DNA of 15,474 nucleotides from CAYXXN01 sp964469055 (GTDB lineage: Bacteria; Acidobacteriota; Thermoanaerobaculia; Multivoradales; JAHEKO01). Positions 1 to 8,559 of the stretch are shown one piece after another (the first letter of the stretch is position 1; every line of letters starts with the position of its first letter). The notes under the pieces are model-generated. The model did no database searches. It was given only the letters and a program-made list of their open reading frames with translations, and was not told where the DNA came from. The stretch is taken from the NCBI GenBank assembly GCA_964469055.1, contig CAYXXN010000056.1, positions 1 through 15,474 of the forward strand, in the 5' to 3' direction. A program made the position numbers and the translations under genes.

Positions 1-291
1 CCGCTGCCCTATGCGGGCCTGCGCTGCACGTCGGCGTGCTACATCCGCGACCGCCGCTACTACCATCAGCCGTCCTGCCCGCTCGTCGCTCACCACTTCC
101 AGCGTTACGACTACCGCCCAGCGTGGTGGGGCTACGGCGGTCCCGTCGTCCACTACCGCCCCTACCCGCCGCGGCCGTACTACTGGCACGACCGGCGCGA
201 TGGGGACGACTGGGACGACGATCGCGGCCATCGCGGTCACGGCTGGGGGCACGACAAGCACCGCCACCATCGCGGCTGCGGTCACCACTGA
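1..291 (+). CDS. C-terminal part of a His/Tyr/Trp/Arg-rich protein (5' end outside window)
   Basis: An open frame enters at base 1 and ends at TGA 289-291, giving 96 residues with no start in view. The first ~30 residues look like ordinary protein with three Cys (RCTSACYIRDRRYYHQPSC). The rest is low-complexity sequence dominated by Tyr, His, Arg, Pro, Trp and Asp, ending in a His/Gly/Asp tract (HRGHGWGHDKHRHHRGCGHH). Codons keep the strong third-position G/C of the neighbouring genes, which favours this frame over the two overlapping ones. I do not recognise a family. Such tails occur on small secreted or envelope proteins and can bind metal, but neither localisation nor metal binding can be shown from this fragment. 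A hairpin at 313-340 follows the stop. Confidence 0.55.
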   Translation, partial: PLPYAGLRCTSACYIRDRRYYHQPSCPLVAHHFQRYDYRPAWWGYGGPVVHYRPYPPRPYYWHDRRDGDDWDDDRGHRGHGWGHDKHRHHRGCGHH

Positions 292-312
292 CGACCGAGT
301 GGCGCGGGCGAT

Positions 313-340
313 GCGCGGCCGGGCTCCCTCCCGGTCGCGC
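313..340 (+). terminator. Hairpin downstream of the first gene, possible terminator
   Basis: GCGCGGCCGGG (313-323) pairs with CCCGGTCGCGC (330-340) around a 6-nt loop: 11 bp with one G-T pair. It starts 22 nt after the stop of the first gene and lies before the pcnB promoter box. The downstream side is CT-rich (CTCTCTT) and not a clean U-tract, so this is either a weak intrinsic terminator or a 3'-end stabilising hairpin. Confidence 0.45.
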
Positions 341-381
341 GCGCCTCTCTTGGGGGGAGAGAGGAGTAGGCGACCCGCCTC

Positions 382-387
382 TATAAT
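382..387 (+). promoter_or_regulatory. Perfect TATAAT -10 box just upstream of pcnB
   Basis: TATAAT stands out in very GC-rich sequence and ends 9 nt before the GTG start of pcnB. No convincing -35 lies 16-18 nt upstream; TTGGGG at 350-355 is 26 nt away, too far. Transcription from this box would begin within a few bases of the start codon, so the mRNA would be leaderless or nearly so. No Shine-Dalgarno sequence precedes the GTG, which agrees. Confidence 0.55.
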
Positions 388-396
388 CCCGCCTCG

Positions 397-1701
397 GTGA
401 CGACCCCGCCCGCCGAAGAGCCGATCGTTCTGCCGCGGGCGGAACACTCGGTCTCCCGCAAGGACATCGGCGACAACGCCTTGAAGGTCCTCTACCGGCT
501 GCACGGCGCCGGTTTCAAGGCGTACCTGGTCGGCGGCAGCGTGCGCGACCTGCTGCTCGGCCGTAGGCCCAAGGACTTCGACGTCTCGACCGACGCGCGC
601 CCGGGGCAGATTCGCCGCCTCTTCCGCAACTGCCGGATCATCGGCCGCCGCTTCCGGCTGGCCCACGTGTTCTTCCAGGAGGAGATCATCGAGGTCGCTA
701 CCTTCCGTCGCGACCCGGATCCCGAGGCCCAGGAGAGCGGCCCCGGCGACCTGCTGATCACCGACGACAACGTCTTCGGCACGCCGCGCGAGGATGCCTT
801 CCGTCGCGACTTCACCATCAACGCCCTGTTCTACGACATCGGCGAGTTCGCGGTGCTCGACTACGTGGGCGGCATCGCCGATCTGCGGCAGCGGGTGATC
901 CGCACGATTGGCGACGCCGACGTGCGCTTCCGCGAGGACCCGGTGCGGATGCTGCGCGCCTGCGAGCTCGCCGGGCGACTCGACTTCACGATCGACCCGG
1001 CGAGCCAGGAGGCCATCGGCCGGCACCGGCACGAGATCGAGAAGGCCGCGCCGGCGCGCTTGACCGAGGAGATCCTGCAGCTCCTGCGCTGTGGCGCGGC
1101 CGGGGCGGCGATGCAGTGGATGCTCGAGCTGGGGGTTCTCGACGAGCTGCTGCCGGAGGCCAAGGCGATGCTCACCGCCGGGCGGCGCGGTCTGGGCGAG
1201 TTCGAGCGCGTGCTGCCCCGCATCGACCGGATGGTGCGCGACGGGCGAGAGCTCTCGGACGCGGCCCTGCTGGCGTCCTTCCTGCTGCCGGCCGTGCTGC
1301 TGCGCCGGCACGAGCTCGAGGCCGGGCGCCACCGGCCCCTGTCGCACGGCGCCCTGCGCCGGCTGATCGTCGAGACCACGGAAGGTTTCTTCGCCCGCTT
1401 CACCGTGGCTCGCCAGAAGACGGAAGAAGCGGTGGAGGCCCTGCTCGCCTTCCACCGCCTGGGCGAGGCCGACTGGAACCCGATCGAGCGCGCCCGCTTC
1501 GCCCGCCGGCCGGCCTTCCGCAACGCCCTGGTCCTGTTCGAGATCCTGGTCGACGCCACCGGCCAGGGGCGGGAGGTCCTCGACCACTGGCGGCTGTTGG
1601 CGGCGAGCGCTCCCGAGTTTCCCACTCCTGGCCCGCCTCGTCGCCGCCGGCGCCGGCGGGGCAACCGCGGCCGTGCGGCGGCCGGAGCGCGGCCCGCCTG
1701 A
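397..1701 (+). CDS. pcnB: Poly(A) polymerase / CCA-adding-type nucleotidyltransferase, PcnB family
   Basis: A class II tRNA nucleotidyltransferase-superfamily enzyme that adds nucleotides to RNA 3' ends. In PcnB, poly(A) tails mark RNAs for decay. The head domain shows GGSVRDLLLG at 46-55 and the metal-binding DFD at 60-62. LFRNCRIIGRRFRLAHV (75-91) matches the poly(A)-polymerase signature [LIV][LIV]G[RK][RK]Fx[LIV]. FREDPVRMLRA (~177-187) is the conserved neck motif. The N-terminal LPRAEHSVSRKDIGDNALKV segment also closely resembles E. coli PcnB. The C-terminus is an Arg-rich tail (about 417-434), as in PcnB, likely for RNA binding. Length is 434 residues, close to E. coli PcnB. The GTG start is chosen because the PcnB-like N-terminus begins right after it. 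sdhC starts 10 nt downstream, so the genes are probably co-transcribed. It could instead be the genome's CCA-adding enzyme; the signature favours PcnB. Confidence 0.9.
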   Translation: MTTPPAEEPIVLPRAEHSVSRKDIGDNALKVLYRLHGAGFKAYLVGGSVRDLLLGRRPKDFDVSTDARPGQIRRLFRNCRIIGRRFRLAHVFFQEEIIEVATFRRDPDPEAQESGPGDLLITDDNVFGTPREDAFRRDFTINALFYDIGEFAVLDYVGGIADLRQRVIRTIGDADVRFREDPVRMLRACELAGRLDFTIDPASQEAIGRHRHEIEKAAPARLTEEILQLLRCGAAGAAMQWMLELGVLDELLPEAKAMLTAGRRGLGEFERVLPRIDRMVRDGRELSDAALLASFLLPAVLLRRHELEAGRHRPLSHGALRRLIVETTEGFFARFTVARQKTEEAVEALLAFHRLGEADWNPIERARFARRPAFRNALVLFEILVDATGQGREVLDHWRLLAASAPEFPTPGPPRRRRRRRGNRGRAAAGARPA

Positions 1702-1711
1702 GCCCCTGCAG

Positions 1712-2407
1712 ATGTCCTCCCAGACCTCGAGCGTGCTGAAACTCCTGCGTTCCGCCATCGGCCAGAAGGCCGTCATGGCAGTGACCGGGTTCGTGCTCTT
1801 CGGCTTCGTGCTCGGCCACCTGGCCGGCAACCTCAAGCTCTATCAGGGTCCGGAGAAGCTCAACGCCTACGCCGAGTGGCTGCGCGAGGTGGGCGCGCCG
1901 GCCCTGCCCCACGGCGCTCTGCTGTGGACGGCCCGCGCCGGCCTCCTGCTCGCCGTGGGGCTCCACATCGCCTCGGCCTGGCGGCTGACGGTGCTGAACC
2001 GAAGCGCCCGGCCGCACGACTACGCGGTACGACAGGTCGTCCAGGCCTCCTATGCGGCGCGGACGATGCGCTGGGGTGGGGTGATCGTCGCCCTCTTCGT
2101 CGTCTACCACCTGGCGCACTTCACCTGGGGCTTCGCCTGGGTCCATCCCGACTTCGTGCCCGGCGACGTCTACCACAACGTGGTGGCCGGCTTCAGGGTG
2201 CCGTGGGTGGCGGCCTTCTACGTCGCCGCCCAGGTGGCGCTCGCCTTCCATCTCCACCACGGGCTCTGGAGCATGTTCCAGTCGCTTGGCTGGGACCATC
2301 CGCGCTGGAATCCTTGGCGGGAGCGCTTCGCGGCGGTCTTCGCCCTCGTCATCGCCGCCGGCAACATCTCTTTCCCCGTGGCCGTGCTCGCGGGCTGGGT
2401 GCGCTAG
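1712..2407 (+). CDS. sdhC: Succinate dehydrogenase cytochrome b subunit (b558 type)
   Basis: Membrane anchor of complex II, passing electrons from the iron-sulfur subunit to quinone. The 231 residues form about five membrane segments (roughly 20-40, 68-92, 120-140, 163-190, 205-228). A His sits in each of the first four: H36 (VLGHLAGN), H85 (GLHIAS), H133/H136 (VYHLAHF) and H180/H182/H183 (AFHLHHG). This is the four-ligand arrangement of the two-haem B. subtilis-type subunit. There is no separate sdhD, as expected for a single-polypeptide anchor. ATG 1712 is preferred over an in-frame ATG at 1673 because the extra residues lie inside pcnB and are Arg/Pro-rich. No clear Shine-Dalgarno site is seen, so translation may be coupled to pcnB, which stops 10 nt upstream. 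sdhA follows after 9 nt. Confidence 0.93.
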   Translation: MSSQTSSVLKLLRSAIGQKAVMAVTGFVLFGFVLGHLAGNLKLYQGPEKLNAYAEWLREVGAPALPHGALLWTARAGLLLAVGLHIASAWRLTVLNRSARPHDYAVRQVVQASYAARTMRWGGVIVALFVVYHLAHFTWGFAWVHPDFVPGDVYHNVVAGFRVPWVAAFYVAAQVALAFHLHHGLWSMFQSLGWDHPRWNPWRERFAAVFALVIAAGNISFPVAVLAGWVR

Positions 2408-2416
2408 GAACGAGCG

Positions 2417-4329
<1,913 letters not shown>

Positions 4330-4333
<4 letters not shown>

Positions 4334-5106
4334 TGAGGCTCACCCTCCGGATCTGGCGCCAGGCGAGCCGGGAGACCGCGGGGCGCTTCGTCGACTACGA
4401 ACTCGACGAGGTCTCGCCCGACATGTCGTTTCTGGAGATGTTGGACGTCCTCAACGAGCGGCTGATCGCCGCCAGCGAGGACCCGGTGGCCTTCGACCAC
4501 GACTGCCGGGAAGGGATCTGCGGCTCCTGCGGCATGATGATCGACGGCCGGGCCCATGGACCGAACGCTCGGACCACCGCCTGCCAGCTCCACATGCGGC
4601 ACTTCGCCGACGGCGACGCGATCACCATCGAGCCTTGGCGGGCGCGTGCCTTCCCGGTCTTGAAGGACCTGGTGGTGGACCGCTCGCCGTTCGACCGCAT
4701 CATCCAGGCCGGGGGGTTCATCTCCGTCCACACGGGGAGCGCGCCGGAGGCCAACCTCACGCCGGTCCCCAAGCCGGTCGCCGATCGGGCGATGGACGCC
4801 GCCGAGTGCATCGGCTGCGGCGCGTGCGTGGCGCAGTGCCCGAACGGGGCGGCGCAGCTGTTCACGGCGGCCAAGGTGTCGCACCTGGGTCTGCTGCCCC
4901 AGGGGCGGCCGGAGCGCGACCGACGCGTGCTCGCCATGGTCGCGGCGATGGAGGAGGAGTTCGGGAGCTGCTCCAACTTCCGCGAATGCGAGGCGGTGTG
5001 CCCGAAGGGGATCTCCGTCGACTTCATCGCGCAGCTCAACCGCGACTACTTGAAGGCGGTGCTGGCGGCGGAGCCCGAGCGGGCCGAGGGCGGGGTCGCG
5101 GGGTAG
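4330..5106 (+). CDS. sdhB: Succinate dehydrogenase iron-sulfur subunit
   Basis: Electron-transfer subunit of complex II, 258 residues. Ligands for the [2Fe-2S] cluster are C59, C64, C67 and C85 (CREGICGSC and TTACQ). CIGCGACVAQCP supplies C160, C163 and C166 and, with C224, binds [4Fe-4S]. C170, C214 and C220 (SCSNFRECEAVCP) bind [3Fe-4S]. All expected cysteines are present. The start lies in ATGATGA: ATG 4330 overlaps the sdhA stop by 4 nt, and a second in-frame ATG follows at 4333. AGAGGAG at 4317-4323, 6 nt before ATG 4330, supports the first. The overlap implies coupled translation with sdhA. The stop codon lies inside the 5103-5129 palindrome. Confidence 0.96.
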
Positions 5107-5129
5107 CGCCGGGGGATCGGCCGCGCTAC
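5103..5129. terminator. Palindrome shared by convergent sdhB and the 5126-5557 gene; probable bidirectional terminator
   Basis: GTAGCGC (5103-5109) pairs perfectly with GCGCTAC (5123-5129) around a 13-nt GC-rich centre that can add further pairs. The TAG stop of sdhB (5104-5106) lies in one arm and the TAG stop of the opposing gene (5126-5128, read on the minus strand) in the other. There is no U-tract on either side, so termination efficiency is uncertain. Confidence 0.5.
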
Positions 5130-5557
5130 TCGATCGGGACGTTGCGTCCCAGGTCGGTCAGCGCGACGGCGACGAGGGCGCGGCAACGGGCGGGTTCGCA
5201 GCCCCACAGCGGGTTGGTGCCGACGTCGGTCTCGAACCAGAGCCGGACCTTGCGGTCGTGGAGCAGGGCCGTGCGCAGCTGGTCGAGGAAGTAATCGACG
5301 AGATAAACCTGGCTGCCGAACTGGGGCTGGTAGCTCTGGGAGATGAGCGGGTAGGCGAAGTTGGCGATCGCCGTCTCGGATTCGCGCCCGCGGTCGGCCA
5401 GGGTGGCCGACTCACGGCAGATGACTTCGATGCGCTTTTCGGTGACCAGGACTTCCTCGGGCGAGCAAACGGTCTCGCGTACGGCCGCGGCCAGGGGCGG
5501 GGCCGCAAGGAGAAGCAAAAAAAGAGCTCGAGTAAGGATGAAACAGACTGATCGCAC
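5126..5557 (-). CDS. Small secreted Cys-containing protein of unknown function
   Basis: 143 residues. The GTG start at 5557 is chosen because GGAGG (5563-5567) sits 5 nt upstream and a clean signal peptide begins there: MRSVCF..., a hydrophobic core rich in Leu (LFLLLLAAPPLAAA), and a likely cut near residue 25. The mature part has four Cys (CSPEE, VICRE, GCEPARC), consistent with two disulfides in the periplasm. It contains FAYPLISQSYQPQFGSQVYL and KVRLWFETDVGT segments. I do not recognise the family. The reading frame extends 36 codons further upstream, but those residues would precede the signal peptide. It is convergent with sdhB, and the radical SAM gene lies upstream on the same strand after 163 nt. 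The leader-peptide codons include a run of seven T, unusual in this genome. Confidence 0.75.
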   Translation of the reverse strand: MRSVCFILTRALFLLLLAAPPLAAAVRETVCSPEEVLVTEKRIEVICRESATLADRGRESETAIANFAYPLISQSYQPQFGSQVYLVDYFLDQLRTALLHDRKVRLWFETDVGTNPLWGCEPARCRALVAVALTDLGRNVPIE

Positions 5558-5598
5558 CAGCACCTCCGCCGGCACCCTGACCTCACTCCGGCCGCTAG

Positions 5599-5629
5599 AG
5601 TGTACGGCCAGAGCGGTCGCGGTGCTCAA
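5599..5629 (-). promoter_or_regulatory. Possible promoter for the small secreted protein gene
   Basis: Read on the minus strand, TTGAGC (5629-5624) and TACACT (5604-5599) form a -35/-10 pair with a 19-nt spacer, slightly longer than ideal. The box lies about 40 nt before the GTG start and its Shine-Dalgarno site. The rest of the 163-nt gap (5558-5720) shows no tRNA or other gene. Confidence 0.3.
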
Positions 5630-5720
5630 GCGGTCTTCCAAGCGAAGTCGTCCAGGGTCGTTCACTTACTCGAAAGAAGGCGGTGCAAGCCAGGGGCACC
5701 GTTCCGGGAACAGCAGTCGT

Positions 5721-6776
5721 CTAGGACTCGAAGAGCCTCAACTGACCATCCGTCTCAGGCCGCCGGAAGGCGGCGGTGGACAGCTCGGGCCGCTTCTGGG
5801 GGATGCCGGCCTTGCGGACGCCGGCCGCGAACAGGGCCTTGATCTGCTCCGCGAAGATTCCCTCACCACGGCCGCGGACGCCGAAGCGGGGGTCGTAGAG
5901 CTTGCCGCCGCGCAGGGCCCGCACCCGCTCCAAGACCTTCCTCTTGCGCTCCGGGAAGTGGGCTTCGAGCCACTGCTCGAAGAGCCCGGCGACGGCGCCG
6001 GGCAGCCGCAGGAGCACCCAAGCCGCGAAGGAGGCGCCGGCCTCCGCCGCCGCCTCCAGGATGGCGGGGATCTCGTGGTCGGTCAGCCCGGGAATGACGG
6101 GGGCGACGCTCACCCCGACCGGTACGCCGCTCGCCGCGAGGTGCCGGATCGCCCGCAGGCGGTCGCGGGGATGCGAGGCGCGGGGCTCCATGCGGCGGGC
6201 GAGCTCGGGGTCGAGGGTCGTGACGCTCAGCATCACCGAAGCCGCGCGGTGCCGGGCGAGCACGGCGAGCAGGTCGGCGTCGCGGGTGACGAGCGCTCTC
6301 TTGGTGGTCACCATCACCGGGTTGAGCGCCTCGGCCAGCACCTCGAGACAGCCGCGGGTGAGCTGTAGCCTCTGCTCGACCGGCTGGTAGGGATCCGTCA
6401 CTCCTGAGAGCGCGATGGGCTGCGGCCGCCAGGAGGGTGACGCGAGCTCTGCCCACAACAGCTCCGGCGCGCGGTCCTTGACCAGAATCCGTGACTCGAA
6501 GTCGAGCCCGGCCGAGAAGCCCAAGTACTCGTGGGTCGGACGAGCGTAACAATAACTGCACCCACACTCGCATCCACGGTAGGGGTTGATCGACACGTCG
6601 AAGCCGACGTCGGGGCTGTCATTCCGCGCGAGGATCGAGCGGCTGGTGTCGCGCAGGTAGATCGTTTCGACGGCGTTGGGCGGCGGCAGCTCGGACTGGA
6701 CGTGCAGGCGCTCGAAGCGGTTCGCCGGGTTGGTCGGGGCGCCGCGGCCACGGGGCGGGAGGAGGGGCAGGGTCAT
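5721..6776 (-). CDS. Radical SAM protein of the PA0069 / Rv2578c family
   Basis: A 351-residue radical SAM enzyme of a widespread family whose substrate is not established. It is related in layout to spore photoproduct lyase-like proteins. The N-terminal RGRGAPTNPANRFE is the family's typical opening. The cluster motif C69-x3-C73-x2-C76 lies in NPYRGCECGCSYCYARPTHEYLGF, with an additional Cys (C71) between the first two. SGVTDPYQPVEQ (~137), VMVTTKRALVTRD, SVTTLDPELARRMEPR and SVAPVIPGLTD follow in family order. The protein ends QLRLFES; residues 345-349 resemble the sliding-clamp-binding pentapeptide QL(S/D)LF. No Shine-Dalgarno site precedes the ATG, but a -10-like box lies 9 nt upstream. 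It is divergent from glnS. The fold assignment is firm; the function is not. Confidence 0.88.
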   Translation of the reverse strand: MTLPLLPPRGRGAPTNPANRFERLHVQSELPPPNAVETIYLRDTSRSILARNDSPDVGFDVSINPYRGCECGCSYCYARPTHEYLGFSAGLDFESRILVKDRAPELLWAELASPSWRPQPIALSGVTDPYQPVEQRLQLTRGCLEVLAEALNPVMVTTKRALVTRDADLLAVLARHRAASVMLSVTTLDPELARRMEPRASHPRDRLRAIRHLAASGVPVGVSVAPVIPGLTDHEIPAILEAAAEAGASFAAWVLLRLPGAVAGLFEQWLEAHFPERKRKVLERVRALRGGKLYDPRFGVRGRGEGIFAEQIKALFAAGVRKAGIPQKRPELSTAAFRRPETDGQLRLFES

Positions 6777-6785
6777 CGGCTGGGG

Positions 6786-6791
6786 ACTCTA
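6786..6791 (-). promoter_or_regulatory. -10-like box TAGAGT upstream of the radical SAM gene
   Basis: On the minus strand, TTAGAGT is followed by 9 nt and the ATG at 6776. This is the same geometry as TATAAT before pcnB. No good -35 is visible, and there is no Shine-Dalgarno sequence between box and start. Confidence 0.3.
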
Positions 6792-6857
6792 ACACAGATT
6801 TACGCCTGAGTTATGCCTCTCCATCGTAGTAACCTTCCGCGCTCCGGAGCGAAGCCC

Positions 6858-8552
6858 GTGCCAGATCCCTCCGAGCCCAAAGCCAGCGCCGTCGCCGCTC
6901 CGCCGCGGGACTTCATCCGGGCGATGGTGGCCCGTGACGTCGCAACCGGCAAGTACGGCGGCCGGGTGAAGACTCGCTTCCCGCCGGAGCCCAACGGCTA
7001 CTTGCACATCGGCCACGCCAAGGCGATCTGCCTGGCCTTCGGGGTCGCCCGCGAGTTCGGCGGCACCTGCAACCTGCGCTTCGACGACACCAACCCGGAG
7101 GCGGAGGACCAGGAGTACGTCGAGGCGATCCGGCGGGACATCCGCTGGCTGGGCTTCGAGTGGGACGAGGAGCGCTACGCCTCGGACTACTACGAGCGGC
7201 TCTACGACTACGCCGTCGAGCTGGTGGAAGCCGGCAAGGCCTACGTGGACGATCTCTCGGACGAGGAGACCTCGGCCTACCGCGGCACGGTGACCGAGCC
7301 GGGTCGCCCCAGTTCCTGGCGCGAGCGATCGATCGAGGAGAACCTCGATCTCTTCCGGCGCATGCGCTCCGGGGAGTTCGCCGACGGCTCACGAGTGCTG
7401 CGCGCCAAGATCGACCTCGCGCATCCCAACATGAAGATGCGTGACCCGGTGCTCTACCGCATCCTGAGAGCGACGCACTACCGGCGCGGCGACGCCTGGT
7501 GCATCTATCCGCTCTACGACTTCGCGCACTGCCTCTCGGACTCGATCGAGGGCATCACGCACTCGTTGTGCACGCTCGAGTTCGAGAACAACCGGGCGAT
7601 CTACGACTGGATCCTGGACAACACGAGCGTCCCCAAGCCGCGCCCGGAGCAAACCGAGTTCGCACGCCTGAACCTCTCCTACACCGTGCTCTCGAAGCGG
7701 AAGCTCCTGCAGTTGGTCGAGGAGGGCCGGGTCGAGGGCTGGGACGACCCGCGCATGCCCACGCTCGCCGGCCTGCGGCGCCGCGGCGTCACACCCGAGG
7801 CGATCCGCGCCTTCTGCGAGGCGATCGGCGTCGCCAAGGCCAACAGCGTCGTGGACGTCGCGATGCTCGAGCACGCCGTCCGCGACAACTTGAACCAACG
7901 GGCGCCGCGGGTCCTCGCCGTGCTGCGGCCGCTCAAGGTCGTGCTGACCAACTACCCGGAAGGTCGGGTGGAATGGCTCGATGCCCCTTACTGGCCGCGC
8001 GACATCCCCAAGGAGGGGAGCCGCAAACTACCCTTCGCGCGCACCCTGTGGATCGAGCGCGACGACTTCCTTGAGGATCCGCCGAAGGGGTACTTCCGCC
8101 TGGCGCCGGGCCGCGAGGTGCGCCTGCGCTACGGCTACTTCATCCGCTGCGAGGAAGTCGTCAAGGACGCGAGCGGCGCTATCCTCGAGCTACGGTGCAC
8201 CTACGACCCGGCGACCCGCGGCGGCCAGGCTCCCGACGGCCGCAAGGTGCAGGGGACGATCCACTGGGTCTCAGCGGCGCAGGCCTTGCCGATCGAGGCG
8301 CGGCTCTACGACCGCCTGTTCCTCGAGGAGAGCCCGGCTGGCGCCGATTTCCAGGACGGCTTGAACCCGGCCTCGCTCGAGATTCTCGGCGACGCGCTTG
8401 CCGAGCCGAGCCTCGGCGACGCCAACCCCGGCTCCCACTTCCAGTTCGAGCGCCTCGGCTACTTCTTCCTCGACCCCGACTCCCAGCGCCCCGACCGCCT
8501 GGTGTTCGACCGCACGGTGACCCTGCGGGACTCCTGGGCGCGGCGCGGTTAG
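6858..8552 (+). CDS. glnS: Glutaminyl-tRNA synthetase
   Basis: Charges tRNA-Gln with glutamine in the cytoplasm (class I synthetase). Numbering from GTG 6858 (564 residues; E. coli has 554): FIRAMVARDVATGKY opens the enzyme. RFPPEPNGYLHIGHAK carries HIGH at 50-53, followed by RFDDTNPEAED. The KMSKS equivalent is VLSKRKL at 277-283. The C-terminal beta-barrel anticodon-binding domain is complete, ending in LVFDRTVTLRDSW. A longer start (ATG 6813) would add 15 residues. I prefer GTG 6858 because codons 6813-6857 end in A/T far more often than the rest (cct, cat, cgt, agt, ctt, gga) and GGAG lies 8 nt before the GTG. Its presence implies direct Gln charging. The stop is 7 nt from the convergent hydrolase stop, with no hairpin between them. 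Confidence 0.94.
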   Translation: MPDPSEPKASAVAAPPRDFIRAMVARDVATGKYGGRVKTRFPPEPNGYLHIGHAKAICLAFGVAREFGGTCNLRFDDTNPEAEDQEYVEAIRRDIRWLGFEWDEERYASDYYERLYDYAVELVEAGKAYVDDLSDEETSAYRGTVTEPGRPSSWRERSIEENLDLFRRMRSGEFADGSRVLRAKIDLAHPNMKMRDPVLYRILRATHYRRGDAWCIYPLYDFAHCLSDSIEGITHSLCTLEFENNRAIYDWILDNTSVPKPRPEQTEFARLNLSYTVLSKRKLLQLVEEGRVEGWDDPRMPTLAGLRRRGVTPEAIRAFCEAIGVAKANSVVDVAMLEHAVRDNLNQRAPRVLAVLRPLKVVLTNYPEGRVEWLDAPYWPRDIPKEGSRKLPFARTLWIERDDFLEDPPKGYFRLAPGREVRLRYGYFIRCEEVVKDASGAILELRCTYDPATRGGQAPDGRKVQGTIHWVSAAQALPIEARLYDRLFLEESPAGADFQDGLNPASLEILGDALAEPSLGDANPGSHFQFERLGYFFLDPDSQRPDRLVFDRTVTLRDSWARRG

Positions 8553-8559
8553 TACGGTC

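Noticed and set aside
5558..5720. Possible tRNA or small RNA in the gap before the radical SAM gene
   Set aside because: No T-loop (GGTTCGAATCC-like) or cloverleaf pairing was found; only a weak promoter-like pair is visible.
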